From Gymnorhina tibicen (Eukaryota > Chordata > Aves > Passeriformes > Artamidae), in NCBI GenBank assembly GCA_013399875.1, contig VXAZ01018985.1, positions 1,848,693-1,912,692 on the forward strand: a DNA stretch of 64,000 nucleotides, written 5' to 3'. Position numbers and translations under genes: made by a program. Shown piece by piece: positions 1-12,661 of the stretch (the stretch's first letter is position 1; each line of letters starts with the position of its first letter). A model generated the notes under the pieces. It ran no database searches and was not told the origin of the DNA. It worked only from the letters and a program-made list of their open reading frames with translations.

Positions 1-1936
1 AAGTTAAGTTGAGCATAAAACTCAATTTCTACCTGCAGTTATTTTATATACATTAAAATAAATAAATAAAATACTATTTTTTTAAAAAAGTTTCCCTTTG
101 TCTGAATTTACTTGCCTACTTACATGTAGACCATGAACTTTTGGTGTCATGAGTTTTCCCTTGACTGTATGAATGTGGTGAACAGCAACACTTGCAGAGA
201 AAGATGGAGCTTCCTGCTGTATGAACGTGAAAGAAAGGAGGCTTTTATGCACTGGTTATGCTACAGAGATAAAAACAAAATGGGCTTCCTCTTTTTATAT
301 TCCCTGCCCTGATCCCCAGCTCCATCACCTCCCCTGCATATACCTCCCCATGCCATTAGGCCTTGTCTCCTAGCAACATATGGCCCCTTACCAGAGCTTT
401 GGCTGACTGCTGCCTGTATGCAATCAGCCTGTCAGTCATTTATGAGAGAAAGTGATTGAGCTCTGTCCTGGATGCATATATTTCCAGCGTTTAGACTCTG
501 CATAGTTATGATGATGGGAGGACATGTAGCAATGGAGGTCTGCAATATGCTTGGAGTAAAGCCTCACTAAATGAACATTGTTCTAAGTAAAACAGAAGAC
601 ATGGGTTTGAATTTGTGTCCATCAGGAATAATCCTTTCTACGTTTTGTTTACCTGTGGTACTGACTTTACAACTGTCTTACTTACAAAAGGGGAAATCTG
701 TATTCCTTTTAAAACTAAAGTTTCCTGTGAAGCTGCGTAAGCTGTCATTAACTGGTTCCCTGGCATGCCAGTGTTCCCATTCACTCTGAATCAGATCAGG
801 AGAGCACACTGACAAAATTTGCATCCTGCCTTCATTATCAATAGTGGTAAAGCACAAACATGCATCCTGCATGTTAGATACTTGCATTTGCAAGTCATTG
901 TCACAAGTAAGAGCAACTTTGACTTTGACTCCTAGGCCACAATAGCAAAATGGCCAGTGACTAACAGTGTTTCTGGAGTGATGCAATTGTGGTGGGAAAT
1001 ATTTGGTAGAAGGTATTTCTAACACCTAATGTTAGACATTTGTGGTGTTTGTACTTTAGCCCTTAGTGTTAAAGGAGAGAAGTAGGATTTAAGACCTATA
1101 GCTACAAGCCTTCTGCCATGATTATATAGGCAACATAGACTCCCCCCTGTTCTGAGGTATGTAACACTAAGTGACTTTTCAGTCACATGTTAGGTTTCCT
1201 TCCCTGGGAGACAAAGAGTCTTGATACAGCAGCTAACTTATGACACACTGCAAAGAAAAATCTTGATGGTTAGATCCTGCTGTGAGCTCTTACCAATTAA
1301 TACACCTTGAATGAGGCAAGGGGGACAGGTGCATAATCCAAACAGGCAAAAAGGATGAAGTACAAAAAAGCTGCTGTGAGAAGTCCTAGCTTTGGGCTCC
1401 CTACACCTGATCTGGTTCTACCCGAAGATCCCCAGTGACAGATTCACATTACAAGGCTGCTGCTTGAAATGCTGGCCACAACCCATCCTTGGCTCTTGCA
1501 GCCCCAGGCCTTCATCAGGTTTCCTAAAATTACCTCCAAGGGAGATTTAGGTGCATATTCCACGGGGCAGTGAGAATTTCAGACTGTATAATCAATATGT
1601 TGGATAGCCTACATCTTTTTAAAATTGCTTACAATTAAATCCTTAGATAACCTGCACCTGTCTGGAATGAGGGACAGCAGGACCAGACAAGTAGAGATTT
1701 TGGGATAAAATTTTCCTTACGTGTGTTTACCTGCACTGCTGCTTAATCACAATCTATTTTTTAGATCATTCATAGATTTACACACATGAAGAAATGTTGC
1801 CTTTCAGGCACCTGCCTGGAGGTAGACCTGACTTCCTCCATTGATTCTGCAGAGACAGTTGTTCAGTGCTGGGTAATCAGCACTTGGAATTACTCATCCC
1901 TTTGTTGTTGCAATACAGCAATTAGTAATTAAACCA
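1..1936. other. Non-coding DNA, no gene seen
   Basis: AT-rich sequence without a convincing exon or recognised repeat. The small reading frames in it are short, have no recognisable domain, and are what chance gives at this base composition. The stretch from about 300 to 490 is less AT-rich and contains an RFX-type X-box-like motif, described separately. Confidence 0.6.
365..377 (+). promoter_or_regulatory. X-box-like motif (RFX family)
   Basis: GTCTCCTAGCAAC resembles the RFX X-box, two half-sites of the form GTNRCC and RGYAAC separated by 0-3 bases. The right half (AGCAAC) is exact, the left half has one mismatch, and the spacer is one base. It lies in a locally GC-richer stretch. One motif can occur by chance, so this is only a candidate binding site. 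Confidence 0.2.
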
Positions 1937-1995
1937 GCGCCCACTGAACTCGATGGAAAGACTCTTACTGACTTCAGTGGGTACTGGATCAGACC
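1937..1995. repeat. Ancient palindromic interspersed repeat remnant
   Basis: The segment contains CCCACTGAA (1940-1948) and its exact reverse complement TTCAGTGGG (1973-1981), followed by TACTGGATCAGACC. This pattern, a 'cattgaagtcaatgg'-like arm, a short spacer, the inverted arm, then 'ggatcaggcc', is one I recognise as a common diverged interspersed motif in turtle, crocodile and bird DNA. I cannot name the family. A second clear copy is at 5481-5526. Confidence 0.45.
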
Positions 1996-4900
1996 ATTTA
2001 TGGAACAGTTCCATTTTGATATCCAGCCAAGTGGATAAAGCCACTTATTCTTTCTGTTAATACAGTGTATAGCCCTCAGTAATCTGGGCACAGTGATTAA
2101 AAAAAACCCAAACAACTAGTTCTCCAGAGACGATACTTCTGGAAATTATACATTTACATGTAGTTCCAAGCAATTAAGTGACTACATAAGCATTGGGCAT
2201 CTGAATTTGCTGGTCAGACAAGATTCTTGGCTCTTCTTCCATGTCCAGAACTCAGATCTCTAGCTGTTATACTCAAGTGAAATGATAAACTAACTGAACA
2301 CATTTCATTTAACAGCAAGCGAAACAGCCATTTCTGATCTGCTGCATTCCAGCATTTGAATCCTCAGTCATTTCATACAGACTTCTGGTAACAATTAATA
2401 CTACCATAAAAAGAAAATAACAGGGCGAAACATGCACACAAATTGAAAGCAGATATCTGAATGCTGTTGTCCCACAAATTTAGATCAACCGCATGTCTGC
2501 CTGGAAACTTGTAACTAGCATTCGTGAGCGATGTTATAATATAAAGTGTGGTGGAGAAATGACAGTGAAGCCTGTTTGTACTTTCTGGAATTAATATATG
2601 TATGCAGATAATTAAAAGAATAATAAAAATACATAAGATGAACATACACAAGGGGATGGTTTAAACATCATCCAAACATGTCACATGGTATGGGCCTTAG
2701 GGAAATAAAGGCTTACAGGATACTGGCAGACAGTCCTGCTGCTGGTACCAGAATTTAGCAGTTTCACTGCTTGAAAATAAATCCTTTTAGTTAATCCGGC
2801 TCTGTGGGTGGAATTACACACACCACTCCCGTTATTGTTAGACAGGAGTGCAGGCTGAATTCCCATGAACTTTGCTGAAAACCTAACTTGCAGTCTTTCC
2901 TATGCAAAGCTTTATTTATTAGAAATGCTTTTTAACGTTTCATGGTGAAATCTTATCATGGTAACATCAGATATGGCTTCTATTAGGGAGTGCACATTTC
3001 ACCCTTGATGTGTACCTGTAACTCTTATTAGCATGACAGGGCATTTACTATGCATATCAAGAAGGGAATATGTGAGATCGTGAATTCTTTCACCCAGTGT
3101 GTTCCAGAGAGCAAAATTTTAGCAGCCAAATGTTAACACCTGGCACAGTAAAGAGTTTGGTGCAGACAGCCAAGGTTATTGAATGGGAATGTGGCTGCAC
3201 TGTAAACCTTCCCTTCACCATCTGGTTCATTCTGGAATATGGAATATATATCACAATTATATGAATAAATGAAAAGATATGCAAGTTAACTGAAATGTAT
3301 GTGTTCTCTGCTTTTCTGCACAATGAAACAGCCATCTGGGAATCAGTATGTCTCACATTTCAAGCACAAATCAAAGCAAGCAGCAATTCACTCCGTGACG
3401 TGTGCTTCATAGAAAACTGGACTTCATTATCTCAGAGTTAATCACTTTGGAGTCGTTTTTTCAGGTTTCCACCCCCCTTCTTCCCCCCCTCTCTATGGAT
3501 ACAAAACAAAGCTATTTGGAAATATAAGGAGAGCACCCTTATTAAAATTGCATTTGGAACACAGTGTGGTTAAAAATAAAAAAAGGAAAATGGAAGCACA
3601 TTTATTTGCACTCTTGCCTCTCAGAACCAAGCTCAGAGGTGGGTCTGTAGAGTGGGTAGAAAGAATTGCTAGATGGATATATTCTTTTTTCCCTTTCTCC
3701 TTCTTCACCTCAGTTTGTTTTATATGCATATTTTCCATTTCCACATCTGCGCAGCCCTACTGACTAATGGAATGGGTGACAAGGATCCAAAGCATATGCT
3801 GTTGCCCAGCTAAACACAATGGGAAGTGGATGGAGTGGGGGGCATGCTGAGAGCCAGAGTGCCAAGAAAGCCACCTCTGACCTTCCACCATCTCATGGCA
3901 CATATGATATTTGAGGTCAGAACTGCACATATCACACAATCCTTGCCCTCCTGCCCTAGTTGTTCTTTCTCTTCTGTGGATGGTGGGTGCAAATCCTTGC
4001 AATAGAATGCAGTGGAGATTTGCTGTGGGAAAACTCTTCTGGGGCTAATTCGAGGAGAGGGATGCTAGGACTCACAGGAATTAAAAGGCATGGTTTCTGC
4101 AGTTGTACTGGGTATGTACATTAAGTGTCATTGCATCCCAAGGCAAAGAATGTGTCTGATAGACAAGTCATGATAGTGCTTTGGGAAAAGCAGTCTTAGA
4201 ACAATGGATTACTGTAGTTCCATTTCATATATGTCATTTTGTAGCCTTTCTGGAAAGGAAAGCTGTCTTTATGAAACAAAAATCAAAAAATATAATTGCT
4301 GGAAGAGGTTCAGACATATTTGCTCCTTTTCCAAACTTCATTAATCTCCTTGAACACAAGAGTTGACTAATTCTATGGGCTTGTAGCCAAGTTCCTAAAA
4401 AATAAAAGTTAAGAGCAAATATTGGTGATTGTTGCAAGGGTCCTTCCTATGCCTGTTCCCCTATTAGTCCAATTCAAAAGAAATAAAAAAGTCTTAAATA
4501 TGATGTGATCTTAGGGAATGCATCTTTTTTTATGTCTGGAAAAATGGACTAAATATGTAAATTCCTGCTTTACAAAGAAAAGACTGGTTTTCTAGTGGCT
4601 GCATTTTGGGAAGTGCTTATGTGCATTCACAGACTGATGCAGGAATGAAGCAACAAACTTGTTTCTAAAAACCGGCAAACGTGTATGTCTGTATGTGCTA
4701 CATTATTTAATCTTCAAATGGTCCTGCAGAGTCATAGCCAATCTGGAACCAAAAAAGGCTTGTTTTCAGTCCTCCAGTTTTTTATGTGTTGAGCACCCTC
4801 AGGACTGACAGAAAATAATAACAATGTGGTTTTGATGGTGTAGGATCAGACCCTTGAAAGGAGCTGAGAATCATCAGTCCCTTGTGATTCTAAACTCTTA

Positions 4901-5480
4901 GCAAGCAGCAGAGATGGAAAAATAGCCAAAACCAAAGTTCACTTGAACCCCTGTTGTCTGAGGTCATTTTGTGAATATCGAAAGAAAATCTGCTTTGAAT
5001 ATGTTCTTCCTACTTCAGTTGTCTAAAAAAAACCCCTCAGGGTCAAAGAAAGGGCACAGTAAATTCTGAATATCTGAAGATGTGGAGCTGATGTATATCC
5101 ACTAAATGCTAACATAATTAAGACATGACATCATCCTTCAAGCATTATGGGTGCTGCATTTTGTATTGTAAATCCTTATCTAGCTCATAATAGTCTGCTG
5201 AGGACTTAGTTATTTTTTCACTCTGCACCTCAGATATGTGTATTAAAAATTATAAAAATCAAATTGACTTCGTAATTGATTTTCTATGGATGTTATTTGT
5301 TTTGCCATGAATATTTCATAAACAATTTTTTCCTGAAGTATAGCATCATAAGATGTGCAACTGAGACAGATGGCAGTGAGTGCATGTGAATCTATATGAA
5401 AGTAATGTTATCCTTAAATTTAAATTCTTTGTTAATATGTTGTATTTTTCTATTAAGTATTTTATCTTTCTTGTTTTAAA
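1996..5480. other. Non-coding DNA, no gene seen
   Basis: AT-rich unique-looking sequence. No splice-flanked coding segment, RNA gene or recognisable transposon was found. The open frames near 2.4-2.9 and 3.1-4.4 kb are short, low in complexity or hydrophobic by composition (T-rich on the read strand), and have no family signature. Confidence 0.55.
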
Positions 5481-5526
5481 GTCAAAGGGGAGTTTGCCAT
5501 TGTCTTCAGTTAGATCAGGACCAGGT
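5481..5526. repeat. Second copy of the palindromic ancient repeat
   Basis: GTCAAAGGGGAGTTTGCCAT followed by TGTCTTCAGTTAGATCAGGA has the same order of elements as the copy at 1937-1995: a gtcaatggg-like arm, 'agttttgccattgacttcaat', then 'ggatcaggac'. It is diverged at several positions, so an old insertion is likely. A third, weaker match may lie at about 14296-14330 (TTTCACTGACGTCAATAAAA). Confidence 0.4.
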
Positions 5527-6739
5527 ATGTTATCCTGATTTTACCATTAACAGTTACCTTTGTGATTCATTTGAAAAGTGGCAATGAAAGAAATGGTCTA
5601 GAATCTGTAACACTTTCTCCCATGTAAAAACCTTTATTCTCATGAATCATTCCACTAGGGTCATTGCATAAAGAGGAGTTGCAAGACAGAGATGGCTTTT
5701 CTCAGCTATGTGAATTCTGGCTTTATCAAGCTCACATGTGGTGCAGCCGAGGCAATGAAAAAGAGATGAAGACGGTGAGGAGAGAAGATGAGGAGGGTGG
5801 AGATCTTTCAATTTCCCACAGCACAGGATTTCTAGGGACATAGAGGAGAGAAAATGAGTATGAAAAGCCAAACATTACTCCACACAGGGCTCTCCTTGGG
5901 GCCTGATAGCTCTGAGCCCACTGGCAGGGCCCTCTCTGCTGCAGGGACAGAGTGTGTCAGAGACTCCTTTTGAAGAGGCTGTGAGTAGATCCTGCACACT
6001 TGCCCACTGCTGAGACTTCTGCTTTGAAACTAAGCTTGGGTGTCTTTGCATTTCTGTAGACAAGATGGGTGGTGTTGGCTTATGGGCTGGAGTTCTTCAT
6101 GCACAGGGTACATCCACCGTGCCGTCGGATTTTGACCATCTAAAAGTTCATTCATCCTGTAGTAAATGGGGTTTGGAAAGGAGTGTCTCTACATTGACAG
6201 GAGGGTCTGGACAGCTGGCTTGGAACTAACAATTTTGAGAGTGAATTTAGGTGAGATAAGTGGCACCCTGAGCCAAATCCTCAGCATTAGTATCACCATC
6301 AACTAAACGTAATCTGTGAGCAACTTGTTATACCTCAGGCTCCCTCCAACAAGATTTTTCTCCTGCCTGGTGCCCTGTGCTACACTGCCACATGCTAGGA
6401 TAAAGCAGGGCAAGCCCACTGGGTGAGGACAGCATTACCACCCGAGGATTAGCTCTTCAACAGCAGATGGCAGAGAGTTGTTAACCTTTTGCTTTAGTAG
6501 GTATTAAGAAAGAGGGTAACAAGAATATTCCATCACTAAGGACATATCAGGCAGCATTAGCAATGGATAATTTGAGGGGTTAAGAAGCCTGCCCTGTGGG
6601 AGTTTCTTAAAAAGTTAATCTTTTATAAAGATTGAAAGTTTCACAGGCACAAAGTTTGCCTCAGAGAGATTTAGTTCTTTTAGCCTATGATCTTGATACT
6701 TGCCAAAGGACAAACTAAATGTGAATTTGCATCATGCTT

Positions 6740-6769
6740 CCACATGTGTTTCACATATTTCACATGTGG
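6740..6769. repeat. Short inverted repeat with paired CACATGTG
   Basis: CCACATGTG (6740-6748) and its exact reverse complement CACATGTGG (6761-6769) are separated by 12 bases. Each arm contains the self-complementary octamer CACATGTG, an E-box form. Several further CACAT/ATGTG words follow up to about 6845, so the patch may be a decayed short tandem array rather than a regulatory element. Confidence 0.4.
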
Positions 6770-9700
6770 TGTCTAAATGGCTTCTGTGACCTTAGTGTGC
6801 AGATCACACGTTTTTCACATATGCTTTGTGTGGTTCACATCTGTTTGAAACATTGTTTCTGACAGTACAAATCATTATTGTTTTACAGCAGGCTCTAGTA
6901 ATTTAATTCAAGCAGCAGAACTTGAGAAGATGCAGAGTGGTTTTGGTTTTGGTTTAGATTTTGTGTTGACTGCTACCCATTATAATTGCATACCAGAGAA
7001 GAGATTCACAGCCCAGGCCAGAGTTTTCAATTAGGGTGATCAAGATTTTTTTGTCAACATGATTTTTTTCCCCAGTGAATACGCTAACTTGTCAAAGTTT
7101 TCACTTTGGCAAAAAAGTGCCTGATCCAAACGTTGTATTCTGAAGGGTTTACTTGGTCTCTGATTCAATTTTTGCACAAAACTAGAAAGACAATGGTCCA
7201 CTGGTGGGTACTCACACTGGGTTTGGGGAAGCTAAGCTTAATATTTTATTCTGTAATATTTAGAGTACAGCTTGAACATGATTCCTTCATTAACCCTTTT
7301 GAGTGACCCTTGTCTTAGGCTGGGCAGCTGGTTTTTCTATGCCTCACTGAATTGTTTCTACAAACTGGAAAATATCCTGCAGAAGGAACTTGAAAATGAC
7401 AGAGACTCTGAGTGTGTAGGTTGGTTGTTAGGACAAAGATGAGAGAGACTCTTGCCAGCATCCTTGATGCAGCACAGGTTTAATTGTAATACAAGTAGAA
7501 TTCCTCCAGTGGTCCATTCTGTTACCGGACAGGGAGGGCTCATACCAGACCTTTCAGAGATGTGTAAACAAGTGCTTAGCCTAAATGAGACCAAACAAAA
7601 ATTTGAAGCTTGGTCTCTCACTCACCACTTCCAAATAGCTGTACTAAAGTGAACAGGTGTGTTCTGTAATGGTGATTTCAAAATAATTTGATAAATATTG
7701 AAGGCACCCAGATAATGTAGACACACTTGAATTTACCTATGATTCTGTCTTCCATTAAGTGAGAAAGGCTTGCCAGCTGTTGAATTTATTCCCTGTGTTT
7801 TTTCCACTTATTTCTATGTACATTCCTCAAAGAATTCAGTCAAACACCTCTTTCCTTGCCTATCACAAGTAGCTTGCTTTAAATTGCAAGATATTTTCAA
7901 CCTCATGTAATTCTAATTATAGGTGGTAAAATACTTTTTAATTTTATGTAAATCAGGAAAAGATAGGTCTCGTATTACAAGTTCACAGGAAAAAACACAG
8001 TCCAGCCCGTATTGCCATGCTGCAGTTGCAGACCTACAGATGTTTGCACCTACCTACACCTACCAAATTTGCAAAGAAATAGGAGCAGTCGAGACTATGG
8101 CACTTAGAAATGGGGCCTTGATATGGATACAGAAGGGGCCATACTGCATGTTGCATGATGGAATACAAGTTTTCAATCTGAGCAGGGTCTGAACAACCCT
8201 TTGGGCAGCGAACTAGACAGTAACTTGAAGTCCTAAGTTGATCTTTATGTTTATTAACACCTCCCATGCTCTCCTCCGCTAATGACACCAAAAAGTGTTT
8301 TTGTTCCTGTTTCCAGTGCAGACAAAAAGAACACATAAAGGTAAAATGGTATGGCCAAAACAGTAGAAGGTGAGTGTATCCTTGGCAGGACAAAATGCAG
8401 TATGTGGGCTCTGTTTCTAACTCTGTGCTTTTTGAAAGTCATGCTATGAACAAAAATCTCAGTTACTTTAGGTCTTTTATATTTTCACCTAACAGTTTAT
8501 TAGATAGCCTTCTGAGCAAATGTCTCTTATTTATGCATTGGTTTTTGCTTTTCCTTCCAAAACAATCACACCCTTCCTGTTGAGGGCAGAGGGTCCTGAA
8601 TACAATGGTTCAGCTAGTTGGGGACAGAGAAGTCATGCAAAGGAAAGGTCATGAAGGGGTGTCCCTGCTGCTCATTCACCCTGCTTGATGGCATATGTCT
8701 TCACAGCAGATTTATAGGGTTTGCAAGAAAGGGCTGAGTTTGACAAAGGGACAGGGTCAAGGAAAAAATTAATAGATACCCCCTCCACAGGAGGGAACTG
8801 CTGCTGCCTCACATAAGCAGCAGTGACATATTTGAGTCTGGAGTGTGTACGTGTGTGTATTCCATCTCTCAGTCCATCACAAAGCCCCTGCACATGGCCT
8901 GTTTACTCAAGCTTTTCACAAGCATGCAAGATTTGGCTCAAAAAACCCCAAATTTAAGCCACAGAGAGGACCTCTGAAAACATTAAGCCTAAGAAGCTAT
9001 GGTTTTCCTCTCCTTTCCTTTCCTTGAAGTATACATGCAAAGCTCATTAATGCTAATGATAGTCTAGGAACAAATGAGCCATGTTGTGCCACGGCTACTT
9101 TATCCCATAGGCAGAGCAGGAATGTGGCACCACTCACCCAACAAGTTACCTAACACAGACTTGGCCTCATGTTGAAAGAGATTTGAAGCTGTAAGCAGTT
9201 AAATACATAGCCTGCCCCTTAGGACTGCCACCGTAAATAAGCATTTTAAAAGAATCTCAGTCTTTAATGAAGAACAGAGGGAATTTTCAATCAGTAATCA
9301 GAAACAGCTCTCAAAATCAGGGATAGTGGAGCAGTATGCATATTTTTATTTGGTGCACAGAAAATGCATTGTTCCTGAGCTATTCCTGTAAGTAGACTCA
9401 CTGTACTGTTAAAACCTTAGTGGATCCTGCCGTGTTTGTGATTCTCTGAGTATTAAAGGAATTAGAGAAAGCCTTCTAAAGTAGTTAGAGGCACCACAGT
9501 GAGAAATGATTACCCACTTTAAAACCAGCCATGTACAATTAAAAAGAAAAAAAAATAAATGAGACGGAGAATAGATGCACATAAAAAGTCTGATCCAAAA
9601 GAAAGGAAAAATGATTTAAATATCTATCTGTTATAATCATTCTAGGCACTGTGAGACTACATGTGCTGTAAAGGAAGATGGAGAAGTAAAATGGCACTTA

Positions 9701-12660
9701 TCTAATCGTCTGCAAATTATAGTGAGAACTACATTAATGAGACCTAAGGATATATCCCTGTTAATGAGTCAACAGGATTCTTGGGAGTAAATGAAATTCC
9801 ATGCTGCTGTAGCAAAATGTACTTCAGTCACAGCAGAAAGACATTATTAGTCAGAGAAGATATAAATAAAAAAATTTGTTAGTATTCAAAACTATAATCA
9901 GTGAAGCTTATGTACTGAAATGCTAAAACTGTAAGAAAACATAAAAAAAGTTCCACAGTCCTGCACAGTGTGACATAAATACAAATATATATAAAACAGT
10001 GGAAGCTGAGGCCACAAGCTACAAAAGCAAGGGAGTGAGAAATGGGTTTTGTGTTTAAAGAAATAGATATGGGATAATATAGAGAACTGTGACACATAAA
10101 TATATGTGCTTTGACATCACATATAATCAGTTTTCTTCTCCTCATCTTGTGAAATTCTGCTCTCTACTTTTCAGTCCTATATAGTGGTTATTTCTTATTC
10201 TGTTGACTCAAGTCTTTTGGGGAATTCTGTTTCTGGCACAATGCTCAACCTGTTGGAAAGAAATCCATAAAGGGCGCATTGCCCTTATCTTGTCACTGTT
10301 TCATAACTTTTGTGAAACTCTTGGTAAGACTTGAGTTTTTGACTTGAGAAAAAGACTGGAATGAGACAATCTGAAATATATTTTCCCATAAAAGATGGAT
10401 AAACCTAGAAATTATTGTCCTACTTCTGGGCAGTATTTAAAAATGACAGGGAAACAAAAGGCTCAAAATACGGAAGTATTGCCTGATATCCATGCCCAAT
10501 GTGTCAAGTCTTCAATTTAAATTTTAGCTGTGAATTTGAACACCTTTCCTGGATTACATGCACTTACAGAAGGGGTCAGTCAGTAGTCAGGTAAATCTTT
10601 CAAGATGGACTGATATCAACAAGTAATATGAAGAATAACCTTCCTTGAAAACACATATGCCCTATTGGAGAAGACATTATTGTGAGAAAGCAGCAAACAT
10701 TGTATTTTTAGGTCCTCAGAGGCAGATGAGACATTTCAATCTGGTTATGGTTTAGGTCATTAGAGTGCTGAAGTCATAAAAGAAGGGGAGAAAAAGGAGA
10801 GATGAGAATAAATGAGTTTGAAGCCAAATCTTTCTTTAGTCATTAAACCTGTTCATTAAACCTGAGAAGCGTCTCAGAAAATTCAGTGTTCTGAACATGT
10901 TGTAAGCAACCGTTTCATCATTTCTGAAATATTTTGTCAGTGTTGTCTCACGTAAAATAGGTCTTTCAATCTATGTAGAATTCATGAACAGTTTTGGCTC
11001 TTCTGAAGATGAATTTTTAAGCAAATGAGTAATTTACCAAAAAATATCTTTCCCCTCTCAAATTTAGTTCAATTATCTTAAGCAATGCCAATATCATAGG
11101 GTATGCTTTGACACAAGGAAATCTGTGGGGCATTTAATTAGTTTGGTTTCTTTTTTTCATTTGATTTAGAGGCACAGAATTTATTGCACTACTAAAGAAT
11201 TTTCCATCAGACTTTAATTTCTTCTTCTTTCATGAAATCTGGCAAAATTTAAGACATGGAAGGTGATGGAAATGTGCCGGTTCCTAAGAAATCTAAATGT
11301 GGCCAGGAATCTGCTGTGATGAAGTGTCTTAGAATGCTTCAGTTTCTTCAGCCAAGCGTAATCTCACTAAAAATTACACATATATGAAAATAAAAAGATG
11401 TCGTCAAATAATTTCCTTACAGTCATCAACATCGTTATGAAGTGGGACCTGTTCCAAAGCATCCACATACCTTTCTTTCCTCCAGCTCAAAGGACTATCT
11501 TCTCTCTAGCCTCCTTAGCCTTTATCTTATTTCCAATTGTTTCTGTAGCATTTTGTTCTGTTTCTCATCATCTAATGTGTTCATCAGTGTCCTTTGGCCC
11601 CGATCCCAAAGCCAGGCCTTTTAACCTTCTTCATCTTTTTCACAAGAATTAATTTAAAGTCAAAGGAAATCAGGGCATAACTGTTGCAAAATACATTTTA
11701 AAATGTAATGAGAATATGGGTCGGTTTATATACCAAATATTCTTGGGAATATTCCTAATTTGAGTTATTTCAGAAGGGTCCCTTTACAACACAAATTCCA
11801 TGTGACGTGGCAGCTGTTATGTTAACTAGTATGTTGCCATAAAAGCATACTATGTTGTTGTGTAACCCCAAATGTAAATTCACTTTTTAAAGTTATGTCT
11901 GCCAAGGCATCTAATTTTTTCAGCTTTTAATTGCTCAATATGTCTATGTTTTTTGTGTTTGAAGGGATAACTCCTTTTTTTTTTTTGAAATCCACTGATT
12001 TTGCCCTTATGGTGAGGTAGGTATCTGCTAGTTATAGTTGCACTCTGGTATGCTTCCTGTGGGATATTGCAGAAGCCAAGGTCTCCACCTGACATCTGCC
12101 TTTACACGACTTTCACATCTCAAATTATTTGACATGGGCATTATTATTAGTTCTGTCTGGTGCCTAAATAACAAACAGCATATACAAGAGCAGTAAACAA
12201 GGAAAACTCTAAACCTCATTTAAAAAAATTAATTCTTAAGGCAAAACCCCAAAATACTTCATAGATGTGTGCTTTTTAATACTTATCTCCTAGAAATAGT
12301 AATATTTTCAACACCATCAATAACGTTAAGTGTTTTGGCAGATTGTTTGTTACCTCCAGACTTCCCTTGACACAAAAGTAGCAAGCCCTTTTCGGAGTGG
12401 AATGCACTAAGTAATTATTCCGTTTTAGAGATGTAACTGGAGGGTTGTGTTAGTATTAGTGTTATCTGCTAAAAAGTATGCAAGGCAATTCATTCTGTGG
12501 ACAGTTTGAATGGCTAACATTTCACAAGGGGAGTTATTTTCCTGGGTTTTATTTGCCCATGTACAAAATTTATTATGAGATCTAAAAAAAAAAAAAGTGT
12601 TATGCCAAATCCTGAATTTTGTGGAATAAAAAAAAAATGAAAGTAAAACAAGTAGGCAGA

Positions 12661-12661
12661 N
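12661..12661. other. Ambiguous base (N)
   Basis: This is the only unresolved base in the window. It lies just after two A-rich runs (about 12583-12595 and 12629-12637), so a sequencing or assembly uncertainty beside homopolymers is the simplest reading. Confidence 0.95.
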
